From positions 1 to 64,000 of the forward strand of contig SGYN01000004.1 in assembly GCA_004321715.1 (NCBI GenBank): a stretch of 64,000 nt of DNA. The letters run 5' to 3'. Positions 1 to 9,405 of the stretch are shown here, piece by piece (the first letter of the stretch is position 1; each line of letters opens with the position of its first letter). Source of the stretch: a bacterium. GTDB taxonomy: Bacteria > Fidelibacterota > Marinisomatia > Marinisomatales > TCS55. Under the pieces are notes generated by a model. That model did not search any database, was not told the origin of the DNA, and worked only from the letters and a program-made list of their open reading frames with translations. The position numbers and the translations under genes were made by a program.

Positions 1-1
1 G

Positions 2-3000
2 AGTTTTGATGGAGCAAATGATTATGTGAACATAGGAAATGCAACTGCACTAAAAATTGCAGGTGATGTTTCTGTTTCAGCATGGGTAAGAATTAATGAT
101 TTTGATAATACACATGCTACTGTTTTTAGTATGCATGATAGTTTTAATGGATATTCCATTCGAAAAGAGAGTACGGAAAATAAATTATCTTTTATTGTTG
201 GTGATGGTACAGATAGAGTTCGCGTAACCACTGGAACGCTTTCAACAAATACTTGGTATCATATTGTCGGTGTAAATGATGGAACAGATAGCAAAATTTA
301 TGTGAATGGAGCTCTCGTAAATACAGCCGCGCAAAGTAATCCTGCAGCTTCCTCAGGAGAATTCTTAATTGGCGCTCACTTTTCAAGTTTAACAGGTAAT
401 AATAATCGTTGGTGGGATGGAAATATTGATGAAATTGCTGTATGGAATGATGAATTAACTGCGAGTGAAGTAAGTACTATTTATAATTTTGGTGGTGGAA
501 TTGACATATCAGTAAATTCTAGTTCGTATGCGTCTGCAAGCAATTTACAAGGATATTGGAATTTTAATGCTGGATCTGGTAGTAGTGTTGCAGATCAATC
601 TACAAATAGCAACAATGGTACGGTAACTAGTGCAGCATTTAGTAGTGATAATAATCTGTCTATCTTTGGTTTCCATAATGTAACGCTAAATGATCAGTTA
701 GCGCCAAGCATTACATCGGTTTCTGCGAGTACAGCTAATGGAAGTTATAATGCAGGAGATGTAATAGCTGTAACAGTGGAGTTTAGTGAAAATATTACAG
801 TATCTGGCACTCCTCAACTAACATTAGAAACCGGTACAACAGATGGAGTTGCTAGCTATAATAGCGGTTCTGGAACAAGTACATTAACATTTAATTATAC
901 CGTTGGAAATTCGGAAAATACAGATGATTTGGGTTATGCTAGCACTAGCGCACTGGCATTAAATAGTGGAACTATTGCAGATGCTGCTTCCAATAATGCA
1001 ACTCTCACACTCCCAACTCCTGGAGCTTCGAATTCTTTAAAAAATAATAAAGCTTTGTTTGTAGATAATGTTGCCCCAACTATGTTAACAGTAACGGAAG
1101 GAGCGAATGTTTCTGCTGTTGCTAATGATATTGATCACCAAAGTAATGCTGCAAGTCTTGTTATTTCCTGGACAGCATCAGATACCGGATCTGGTATCTC
1201 TTTATATGAGTATGCCTTAGGCGCCACATCTGGCGGCACTGAAACCGTTTCATGGACTGCTAATGGGACTTCATTATCCGATACATTAACATTTTCTGGA
1301 CAGTCTTTATTAACAGAAACTACTACATATTATCTGAGTGTTCGAGCTACAGATGCAGCTGGTAATGTATCAACAGTATCTACTGGAGATGGTATGTATA
1401 TAGATTTAACTAATCCTGTTGCCGGTACGGTTATAGATGGTACAACGGCTGATATTAGCTATACTCCCTCTAGTAGCACTTTAACATTTACCTGGTCTGA
1501 CTTTTCTGATGGGCAGAGTGGTATTGAATATTATAATGCTTCTATTGAAGATGATGATGGAAATAGTGTGGTTGCTGTAACGAATGTGGGTACAGTCACG
1601 ACATGGACTGTTAATAATCTTTCATTAGTTAATGCGAAAACCTATGAAGGTGTAATACAGGCAGTAGATTATGCTGGAAATGTATCAACGGAAGTTTCTT
1701 CCAGTGTTATTGTGGATACCGATGGACCAGTTTCTGGGCAAGTTTATGATGGTGGAGGTAATGATATTGAATGGATAAATAGTACAACCTCTTCAGCATT
1801 ATATTGGACTGGTTTTAGTGATTCTTTAAGTGGAATTGATCATTTTGAGTATGCAATTGGAACCTCTCTAGGTGGTTCACAAGCTGCTTCATGGACAAAT
1901 GCATTGAGCAGGGATAGTAGCGCTTCCGTTACCGGTATGTCGCTTACTCATTTAACGCAGTATTATTCTTCTGTTCGAGCTGTTGATAGTGTTGGAAATG
2001 TTTCTACAGCTGCCATTAGTAATGGATTTACTGTAGATACAGATGTACCAACTGTAAGTTACGTACGTGAGGGGGAGACGGGTGAATTAGATATTCAAAA
2101 TGTTGATTCGTTGATATCTGCTCGTTGGTTGGGAGCAGATATTTCTACAGGATCCGGTGTAGACTTTTATGAAGTAGCGTTAGGTACTAGCGTAGGTGAT
2201 TCCAGTACCGTGGATTGGTTTATGCAAGATCATCCGGATACATTGGAAGATATTGATGATTTAGATTTATCAGATGCAACCACATACTATGTATCTGTAC
2301 GTGTGACAGATGTAGCCGGAAATCGTTCTGCATCCGCCTCAAGCGATGGCATATTAATTGATTTGTCTGTACCCTTATTAGGATCGGTGAATGATGGTGA
2401 TAGTGTGGATATTGCTTTTACACCTTCGGATAGCTCGATTACTGCAAATTGGTATGGGTTTATAGATTCGGTTAGTAGTATTGCCAGTTATGAAGTAGCG
2501 ATTGGTGATGGAACAGATGAAGATAATATTGCTGCTTGGGTGAACGTAGATACAAATAGAACCCATACATTTACCAATGTAGATTTGACGAATGCGACAG
2601 AATACTATGTTCATGTACGTGCAACAGACTTAGCAGGTAATACTTCGGATGATGCTATGAGTAATGGTGTAATTGTTGATACAAGTCCACCAGTAGCGGG
2701 ATCCGTATATGATGGGCTTAATTTGGTTGATGAATACTGGACAAATACACAGGAAATGTTAGATTTATCTTGGGAAGATTTTGCAGATTCTCTCGTTGGT
2801 ATTGCGTCTTATGAGTATGCAATTGGTACGGCTTCTGGTGATACAAACATTGTTGGTTGGACAAATGTTGGTTTGGATACTTCTGTATCTGATACTGGAT
2901 TAGCTCTGTTGCATGGATATACCTATTATGGTTCTGTCCGCGCAATCGATGTATTTGGTCATATTTCTGCTGCGGGGATTAGCGATGGTATCCGTGTGGA

Positions 3001-5398
3001 TACCTATAATCCAACTGTTGGTGTTCCAAAAGAAGGTGGAATGGAAGATTTAGATTATCAAGGACCTTCAGATACTTTAGCTATTTATTGGGTTGGTCAA
3101 GATCCGTTTGCTAGAGAACTTTCACACTACGAATATGGTTTAGGTACATCCTTAGGTGCTCTAGATGAGATAAATTGGACGGATAATGGAGCGCAATCGT
3201 TCGTTGTAATACCAAACTTTGATTTGCAACATGAAGTTACATATTACTCCAGTGTTCGTGCATACGATATGGCTGGCAACATGTCTAATACTGTATTAGG
3301 TGATGGAATTATGGCAGACCTTTACCCACCAACAGTAGGTTGGGTGGTAGATGGATTAGATGAGGATGAGTCTTATACACCATCTGATTCAACTATTGAA
3401 GCGAATTGGGATGGCTTTATTGATACTTCCAGTAATATACATCATTATGAATATGCTGTGGGTACTACAGCAGGTGAAATCAATGTTACGGATGGTTGGC
3501 TTTCTGTGGATACGAATCTCTTTGTTATTGCGGAATTAGATCTGATTGAAGAACAATCCTATTTTGTTTCTGTCCGTGCTCTAGATAGTGCTCTAAATAT
3601 TTCTGCTGTGGTTACTACGGATGGTATTATTACAGATTTTACAGCTCCTCTAGGTAATATGGTGAATGATGGACAAGAAGCGGATATAGACCGTCAAAAT
3701 TATGCCGATCATTATGTTGCGAACTGGGATGCATTTGTGGAGACAGGATCGGGATTATTTACTTATGAATACGCCTTATATAATAATGATTTAAATGAAT
3801 ATGTAACCGATTGGATTTCAACAGGGGAAACCTCAGTAGATATTCGGGGATTAGAACTCACGGAAAACGAAACATATAGCTTGCATGTCATTGGTATTGA
3901 TAACGTGCACAATGAAAGCGAAATTTTAATGAGCAATGGTTGCATGGTTGATCTTTCTGCTCCAGCTGTTCCAGCGAACTATGTTGGTTGGTTTAGTCAG
4001 GAACGGATTTACTTAGAATGGTCACCAAATCAAGAGATTGATGTGGATTATTACTCTATATATGGTGGTACAGAACCAAACCCCACTACATTATTATTGA
4101 CCACACAGGACACAACGGCGGAAGCGTTTATGGCTGGTTTTTCTGATACATCATTATATTATCTATGTATGACTGCTACAGATATACCGGGAAATGAGAG
4201 TAACCATACTGAGCAGATCACAGGTATTCCTCAGTTAGCAGTAGTTACACGAATTTCACCAGACCCAGTGAATTTCTATTTAGCAGATGAAAGAGAATTA
4301 TATATTCACATGTCGCAACCATTATCTGATCATGGAAGCGTACAAGCATCTAGTCTTGTGTTTGACGAAATGTATGTAACTACTACATATTCAGCAGAAG
4401 ATACAGCCATAGTAATTAACTTTAATCAAGAATATGCATCTTTAGATACTATTGCACTTACACTATTTGGTATTGAGGATTGGTCTGCGACATCAGCTCT
4501 AGATAAGAATTTACAATTTACTACCTATTTGCTTGGAGATTATGATCATAATCTGGTGATAGATGCTGCGGATTTGGGCAGTTTTATGATGGGTTGGCAA
4601 AACAATGATTATCAATATGAATTAGGACCTGCTGTTGGAGATGCACCGCATCTTGTTCCTGCGTTAGATAGTATTTATGATTTAGAAGATGTGATGGCAT
4701 TTGTTCAAATGTGGTACAATCGACATCAACAGTCTACCTTGGCAATGAATATTGTGGATGATCAAGTAGGTGATATATTGGAATTATATCAAGAAAACAG
4801 ATCGCTTGTGATGTCATTACCCGAAGGTGCTATTTCTGGACAAGTTTACATTCAATATCCACCAGCAAGTAAACAATTAACCACGGCAGATGATATTACT
4901 TCTGAACAGCGAATAGTTCTAAGCAGTTTGGATGAAGTTTCTGGTGAAATACTAGTAGAATGGGCAGACGTATCGGAACACGGTATGCAAGTAGTCTCTT
5001 TTGATGCACAGTCGCTTGATCGTAGTGATGCTAATGTTCGTGTTTATTATAGAATATATGGAGAGAATCAACAAGTAATCAGTAGTGGTTCTCATCAGAT
5101 GAAAATCAAAGCAATTCCGGATGAATATGCATTGCATCATAATTATCCAAATCCATTTAACCCAACAACAACGATTTTATATGATGTTCCGCAAGAAGGC
5201 TACGTTAGTCTCGTTATCTATGATTTAATGGGTAGAGAAATAACCAAATTGATGAATGGTGCAATGGATGCTGGCTATTATTCGATGCAGTGGAATGGAA
5301 AAAATTCGTTTGGTTCCACAGTAAGTGCTGGGGTTTATTTCTATCAAATCCAGATAAATGGTTTTGTGCAAACAAAGAAAATGTTATTATTGAAATAA
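2..5398 (+). CDS. Giant secreted modular protein, 5'-truncated by the window: LamG domain, bacterial Ig-like domain, nine ~107-aa Ig/FnIII-like repeats, FnIII-like domain, dockerin/EF-hand-like segment, T9SS type A C-terminal domain
   Basis: Frame is open from base 2 (SFDGANDYVNIGN, typical LamG start), so the GTG at 26 is probably internal. Repeated YYxSVRAxDxAGNxS...DG..xD..xP units. Ends YPNPFNPTTTILYDV...YDLMGREI...FVQTKKMLLLK. Confidence 0.85.
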   Translation, partial: SFDGANDYVNIGNATALKIAGDVSVSAWVRINDFDNTHATVFSMHDSFNGYSIRKESTENKLSFIVGDGTDRVRVTTGTLSTNTWYHIVGVNDGTDSKIYVNGALVNTAAQSNPAASSGEFLIGAHFSSLTGNNNRWWDGNIDEIAVWNDELTASEVSTIYNFGGGIDISVNSSSYASASNLQGYWNFNAGSGSSVADQSTNSNNGTVTSAAFSSDNNLSIFGFHNVTLNDQLAPSITSVSASTANGSYNAGDVIAVTVEFSENITVSGTPQLTLETGTTDGVASYNSGSGTSTLTFNYTVGNSENTDDLGYASTSALALNSGTIADAASNNATLTLPTPGASNSLKNNKALFVDNVAPTMLTVTEGANVSAVANDIDHQSNAASLVISWTASDTGSGISLYEYALGATSGGTETVSWTANGTSLSDTLTFSGQSLLTETTTYYLSVRATDAAGNVSTVSTGDGMYIDLTNPVAGTVIDGTTADISYTPSSSTLTFTWSDFSDGQSGIEYYNASIEDDDGNSVVAVTNVGTVTTWTVNNLSLVNAKTYEGVIQAVDYAGNVSTEVSSSVIVDTDGPVSGQVYDGGGNDIEWINSTTSSALYWTGFSDSLSGIDHFEYAIGTSLGGSQAASWTNALSRDSSASVTGMSLTHLTQYYSSVRAVDSVGNVSTAAISNGFTVDTDVPTVSYVREGETGELDIQNVDSLISARWLGADISTGSGVDFYEVALGTSVGDSSTVDWFMQDHPDTLEDIDDLDLSDATTYYVSVRVTDVAGNRSASASSDGILIDLSVPLLGSVNDGDSVDIAFTPSDSSITANWYGFIDSVSSIASYEVAIGDGTDEDNIAAWVNVDTNRTHTFTNVDLTNATEYYVHVRATDLAGNTSDDAMSNGVIVDTSPPVAGSVYDGLNLVDEYWTNTQEMLDLSWEDFADSLVGIASYEYAIGTASGDTNIVGWTNVGLDTSVSDTGLALLHGYTYYGSVRAIDVFGHISAAGISDGIRVDTYNPTVGVPKEGGMEDLDYQGPSDTLAIYWVGQDPFARELSHYEYGLGTSLGALDEINWTDNGAQSFVVIPNFDLQHEVTYYSSVRAYDMAGNMSNTVLGDGIMADLYPPTVGWVVDGLDEDESYTPSDSTIEANWDGFIDTSSNIHHYEYAVGTTAGEINVTDGWLSVDTNLFVIAELDLIEEQSYFVSVRALDSALNISAVVTTDGIITDFTAPLGNMVNDGQEADIDRQNYADHYVANWDAFVETGSGLFTYEYALYNNDLNEYVTDWISTGETSVDIRGLELTENETYSLHVIGIDNVHNESEILMSNGCMVDLSAPAVPANYVGWFSQERIYLEWSPNQEIDVDYYSIYGGTEPNPTTLLLTTQDTTAEAFMAGFSDTSLYYLCMTATDIPGNESNHTEQITGIPQLAVVTRISPDPVNFYLADERELYIHMSQPLSDHGSVQASSLVFDEMYVTTTYSAEDTAIVINFNQEYASLDTIALTLFGIEDWSATSALDKNLQFTTYLLGDYDHNLVIDAADLGSFMMGWQNNDYQYELGPAVGDAPHLVPALDSIYDLEDVMAFVQMWYNRHQQSTLAMNIVDDQVGDILELYQENRSLVMSLPEGAISGQVYIQYPPASKQLTTADDITSEQRIVLSSLDEVSGEILVEWADVSEHGMQVVSFDAQSLDRSDANVRVYYRIYGENQQVISSGSHQMKIKAIPDEYALHHNYPNPFNPTTTILYDVPQEGYVSLVIYDLMGREITKLMNGAMDAGYYSMQWNGKNSFGSTVSAGVYFYQIQINGFVQTKKMLLLK

Positions 5399-5429
5399 CA
5401 TTTATTCATTTTATATAGATCGTTATTTA

Positions 5430-6863
5430 ATGAAAACCAGAAGATGGATATTGTTTATCGTTGTTTCTTTTTCAACGCTTAACAGCGAAGTGTTTAATGG
5501 GTATACGTTATATACTCCCATGGGAAATAATCCGGTTACCTATCTTATCGATAATAATAATGCGATGATTCGTAGTTGGCCGCTTCCTGCTTCAGTTGCT
5601 AGTATTTCATATTTATTACCAGATAGTTCTCTTTTGGTACCATTAAGAGCGCCAACAAATAGTTGGAATCCGCAAGGACCGATGGGAGGCAGATTGGTAC
5701 GTTTTGACTGGGATGGAAATATTCGATGGGACTTTACGTATACGGACAGTGATTATATCCCTCATCATGATATTGAGCCCTTACCCAATGGCAATGTGCT
5801 TGTTATTTGTTTTGATCGTAAAACACAAGAAGAAGCGATTGCAGCAGGAAGAAGCAATATTAATGGTGAAATGTGGCCAGATAAAATTGTAGAAATTGAA
5901 CCAACGACTCCTAATGGTGGAGTAGTTGTATGGGAATGGAATATGTGGGACCATTTAATTCAAGACCAAAATCCTTCTGCGGATAATTATGGTGTCATTG
6001 CCGATCATCCAGAATTACTTGATATTAATTTAGGTAATGTTGGTGGCGGTGGACCTGGGGGAGGCAGTAGTGGTGATTGGAATCATGTAAATTGCGTATC
6101 CTATAATGCGGATCGAGATGAAATTGTAATATCTTCCCGTCATATGAATGAGTTTTATGTAATCGATCATAGTACCACTACGGAAGAAGCAGCGGGCCAT
6201 ACTGGTGGTAATTCTGGTAAAGGTGGAGATTTTTTATATCGATGGGGAAACCCTCAAAATTATGATCGAGGAAATGCACAAAGTCAACAACTGACGGCAC
6301 AGCATGGTGTAAATTGGATCAATCCTGGTTTTCCAGGAGCTGGAAACTTTATTTTATATAATAATGGAGGGAACAATAGCAATACTTCTTATGTGTATGA
6401 AATTGTTCCACCATTGGATGAAAATGGTGACTACATCATCAATGATAATCAGCCATTCGGACCATCTGCACCTGTTTGGTCACATAGTGGAGGGTTCTAT
6501 TCTCCAATGCAAAGCGGAGCATTCCGTTTGCCAAATGGAAATACAATTGTAACGGCTGCTCAATTTGGGTATGTATTTGAAGTAGAAATGGATGGTACCG
6601 TAGTATGGGAATATAATCAACCACAGGGTAGTATGATTGCCCGTGCGCAAAAATTTGCGATGCCATTTAATGGTGATCCAGGTCCTGCGTTTATGCTTGG
6701 GGATGCAAATTATGATAATGAATTAAATATTTATGATATCACATTTATTGTGGATGTTTCTTTGGGAATAAATGAGGCGAATCCTCCTAGTGATTATAAC
6801 CAAGATGGTTCTGTCAATTTTAGTGATATTTCTAGTCTAATCAATTTTATCATGTTTAACTAA
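5430..6863 (+). CDS. Arylsulfotransferase (ASST)-like protein with C-terminal dockerin type I-like domain
   Basis: GRLVRFDWDGNIRWDFTY..HHDIEPLPNGNVLVI and NHVNCVSYN..RWGNPQNYDRG motifs; C-terminus MLGDANYDNELNIYDITFIVDVSLG...DYNQDGSVNFSDISSLINFI. Confidence 0.72.
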   Translation: MKTRRWILFIVVSFSTLNSEVFNGYTLYTPMGNNPVTYLIDNNNAMIRSWPLPASVASISYLLPDSSLLVPLRAPTNSWNPQGPMGGRLVRFDWDGNIRWDFTYTDSDYIPHHDIEPLPNGNVLVICFDRKTQEEAIAAGRSNINGEMWPDKIVEIEPTTPNGGVVVWEWNMWDHLIQDQNPSADNYGVIADHPELLDINLGNVGGGGPGGGSSGDWNHVNCVSYNADRDEIVISSRHMNEFYVIDHSTTTEEAAGHTGGNSGKGGDFLYRWGNPQNYDRGNAQSQQLTAQHGVNWINPGFPGAGNFILYNNGGNNSNTSYVYEIVPPLDENGDYIINDNQPFGPSAPVWSHSGGFYSPMQSGAFRLPNGNTIVTAAQFGYVFEVEMDGTVVWEYNQPQGSMIARAQKFAMPFNGDPGPAFMLGDANYDNELNIYDITFIVDVSLGINEANPPSDYNQDGSVNFSDISSLINFIMFN

Positions 6864-6881
6864 TATAAGGTATCGATTACT

Positions 6882-9380
6882 ATGAAAAAAATATTCAGTA
6901 TGCTCTTAATTATGTTTCTCTCTACCACGGTATTTTCACAAGGAAGAACAATCGGTACGCTGTTATTAGATCCGGAAAATCATCCAGCGACACCTGGCTA
7001 TAAATTAATGTATATGCATAGTCAACCGAATGTGTATTTGATTGATAATTGGGGTGAAGTCGTAAATGTATGGAGGGATACATTGTTATTCCCAGGAAAT
7101 GCAGCTTTCTTAACAGAAGATGGCAAGTTATTTAAAACAGCATCTCGAGGAAGAAATGCGAATCCTAATTTTCAAGCAGGTGGATCAGGCGATTTTCTTC
7201 AAATACGAGATTGGGATAATACCTTACTGTGGAATTATGAATATTCTAATGAAAGTGTACGAATGCATCATGATATGCGCCCAATGCCAAATGGGAATGC
7301 ATTGATTCTTGCATTTGAATCTATTAGTAGAGATAGTGCAATCGCTTTAGGTAGAGATACTACTATATTAGGTAACGTATTATGGATGGAACATATTATT
7401 GAAGTCGAGCCTGTTGGTCTTGATAGTGGAAATATTGTATGGGAGTGGCATGCCATTGATCATTTGATTCAAGATCATGATTCTACGAAAGCTAATTATG
7501 GAGTCGTTGCTGATCATCCGGGAAAAATTAATATTAATTATGATATGAACGCTAATCCGGACTGGGTGCATGCAAATGCTATTGATTATAATCCACATTT
7601 AGATCAAATCCTTATTTCTGCTCCTGGAATGGGTGAGGTGTGGATAATTGATCATAGCAATACTTCAGCTGCAACAGCCGATAGCGCTGGAGATTTAATG
7701 TATCGTTGGGGAAATCCTGCTGCATACAATCGGGGAACGCCTAACGATACCAAATTATTTTGGCAACACGACGCACATTGGGTTCGAGATAATGCACCAG
7801 ATTCTGGGAAAATCATGATATTTAATAATCGGTATGGTGGTAATTATTCTGCAATTGTATTAATTGATCCTCCAAAAAATGCAGATAGCACTTATGTATT
7901 AGCAGTCGATAGCACATTTTTACCTGTAGATTTTGACTCTATGTGGACAGCAACAAACCCTACTGATTTCTTTTCCAGTTTTATTTCTGGTTCGCAACAA
8001 CTTAGTAATGGAAATCTTTTAGTATGCAAAGGCGCAGCTGGAGAAGTATTTGAAGTAAATGCCAATAATGATACCCTATGGATGTGGATCAACCCTATTG
8101 CAAATGGAAATGTATTAATGCAAGGGGATACGGTACCTGTAAATCCAAATAATGGACGTAGTACAAATCTATTATTTCGAGCACATCATTATCATCCGGA
8201 CTTCGCAGGGTTTGTCAATAGAGATTTAAGCCCCATAGGTACCATTGAACGAACACGTCCTATTAATATTGTTATTAATGAGTTCGTCGCTTCAACGGAT
8301 TCTTGTTGCCAAGATCAAGCAGGAGAGTCGGAAGATTTTATTGAATTAATGAATATTGGTAACAATCGCGCTGTGCTTAGTGCGTTATTCTTTTCCGATG
8401 ATAAGGAGGAACCAACCAAGCATCGAATCGGTATTCGTAACAGAGGTATGGGTGCAAATGGCTTTATTGGACCGATGCGTCCCGTTTTATGGGCGGATAA
8501 GGATCTAGATCAGGGATTGAATCACCTTGATTTTAAATTAGACGCGGATGGGGAATTTATTGGTGCGTACCAAGTAAGTAGCTATTGGGATAATGATCCA
8601 CGCCTACTCGTATTGGATTCATTAACTTTTGCTGGACAGGAAAGCGATATTTCGTATGGTCGCTATCCAGATGGATCTAATACGTGGCAGTATATGATGC
8701 CTTCACCAGGATCATTCAATAGTAGTGCCGCTGAATTTTCCTTATTAGAACCCACGGATAATACACAAATAACCATTAATGAAAATAATGTTGACACAGG
8801 TGCTATTACCTTCTCTTGGGAAGATTCATGGAATTTTACTGATGATGAAATAGTTTATCATTTACAAGTTTTTAGTGCTGCGATTGGTGACCATGATTTG
8901 GATACAACAGGTACTTCTGCATTGGTTTCGTACGAAGAAATCATTGAACTCATGGAAGAAAATAATGTAACAACTGCCTACATTGACTGGACTGTATATG
9001 CGTTAAATGGTGCCGATACTTTGGAAGCAGACAATGCTCCATTTTCATTAATTGTTAATGGAGAAAATGCATTAAATACCCTTTCAGAAAAATTAATCCC
9101 TGTACAATATGCATTGCATCAAAACTATCCGAATCCATTTAATCCCATAACGACTTTACGGTATGATTTGCCGGATAATGGTATGGTAACTATCGCGATT
9201 TATGATATGCTTGGTAAAAAAGTCAGCACAATCGTTAATGAATCTCAGGATGCGGGATATAAGTCCATAGTTTGGAATGCAACCAATGATTATGGACATT
9301 CAGTCAGTGCTGGTATATATATTTATCAGATTACGACTAAAGGATTTGTGCAAACAAAAAAGATGATCCTGCTCAAGTAA
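6882..9380 (+). CDS. Arylsulfotransferase (ASST)-like protein with lamin-tail-like domain and T9SS type A C-terminal domain
   Basis: Paralogous to upstream gene (HHDMRPMPNGNALIL, WVHANAIDYN, RWGNPAAYNRG); INIVINEFVAS...DFIELMN lamin-tail-like segment; YPNPFNPITTLRYDLP...KKMILLK. Confidence 0.75.
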   Translation: MKKIFSMLLIMFLSTTVFSQGRTIGTLLLDPENHPATPGYKLMYMHSQPNVYLIDNWGEVVNVWRDTLLFPGNAAFLTEDGKLFKTASRGRNANPNFQAGGSGDFLQIRDWDNTLLWNYEYSNESVRMHHDMRPMPNGNALILAFESISRDSAIALGRDTTILGNVLWMEHIIEVEPVGLDSGNIVWEWHAIDHLIQDHDSTKANYGVVADHPGKININYDMNANPDWVHANAIDYNPHLDQILISAPGMGEVWIIDHSNTSAATADSAGDLMYRWGNPAAYNRGTPNDTKLFWQHDAHWVRDNAPDSGKIMIFNNRYGGNYSAIVLIDPPKNADSTYVLAVDSTFLPVDFDSMWTATNPTDFFSSFISGSQQLSNGNLLVCKGAAGEVFEVNANNDTLWMWINPIANGNVLMQGDTVPVNPNNGRSTNLLFRAHHYHPDFAGFVNRDLSPIGTIERTRPINIVINEFVASTDSCCQDQAGESEDFIELMNIGNNRAVLSALFFSDDKEEPTKHRIGIRNRGMGANGFIGPMRPVLWADKDLDQGLNHLDFKLDADGEFIGAYQVSSYWDNDPRLLVLDSLTFAGQESDISYGRYPDGSNTWQYMMPSPGSFNSSAAEFSLLEPTDNTQITINENNVDTGAITFSWEDSWNFTDDEIVYHLQVFSAAIGDHDLDTTGTSALVSYEEIIELMEENNVTTAYIDWTVYALNGADTLEADNAPFSLIVNGENALNTLSEKLIPVQYALHQNYPNPFNPITTLRYDLPDNGMVTIAIYDMLGKKVSTIVNESQDAGYKSIVWNATNDYGHSVSAGIYIYQITTKGFVQTKKMILLK

Positions 9381-9405
9381 TTGTAGCAATATACGTTACG
9401 TATTT

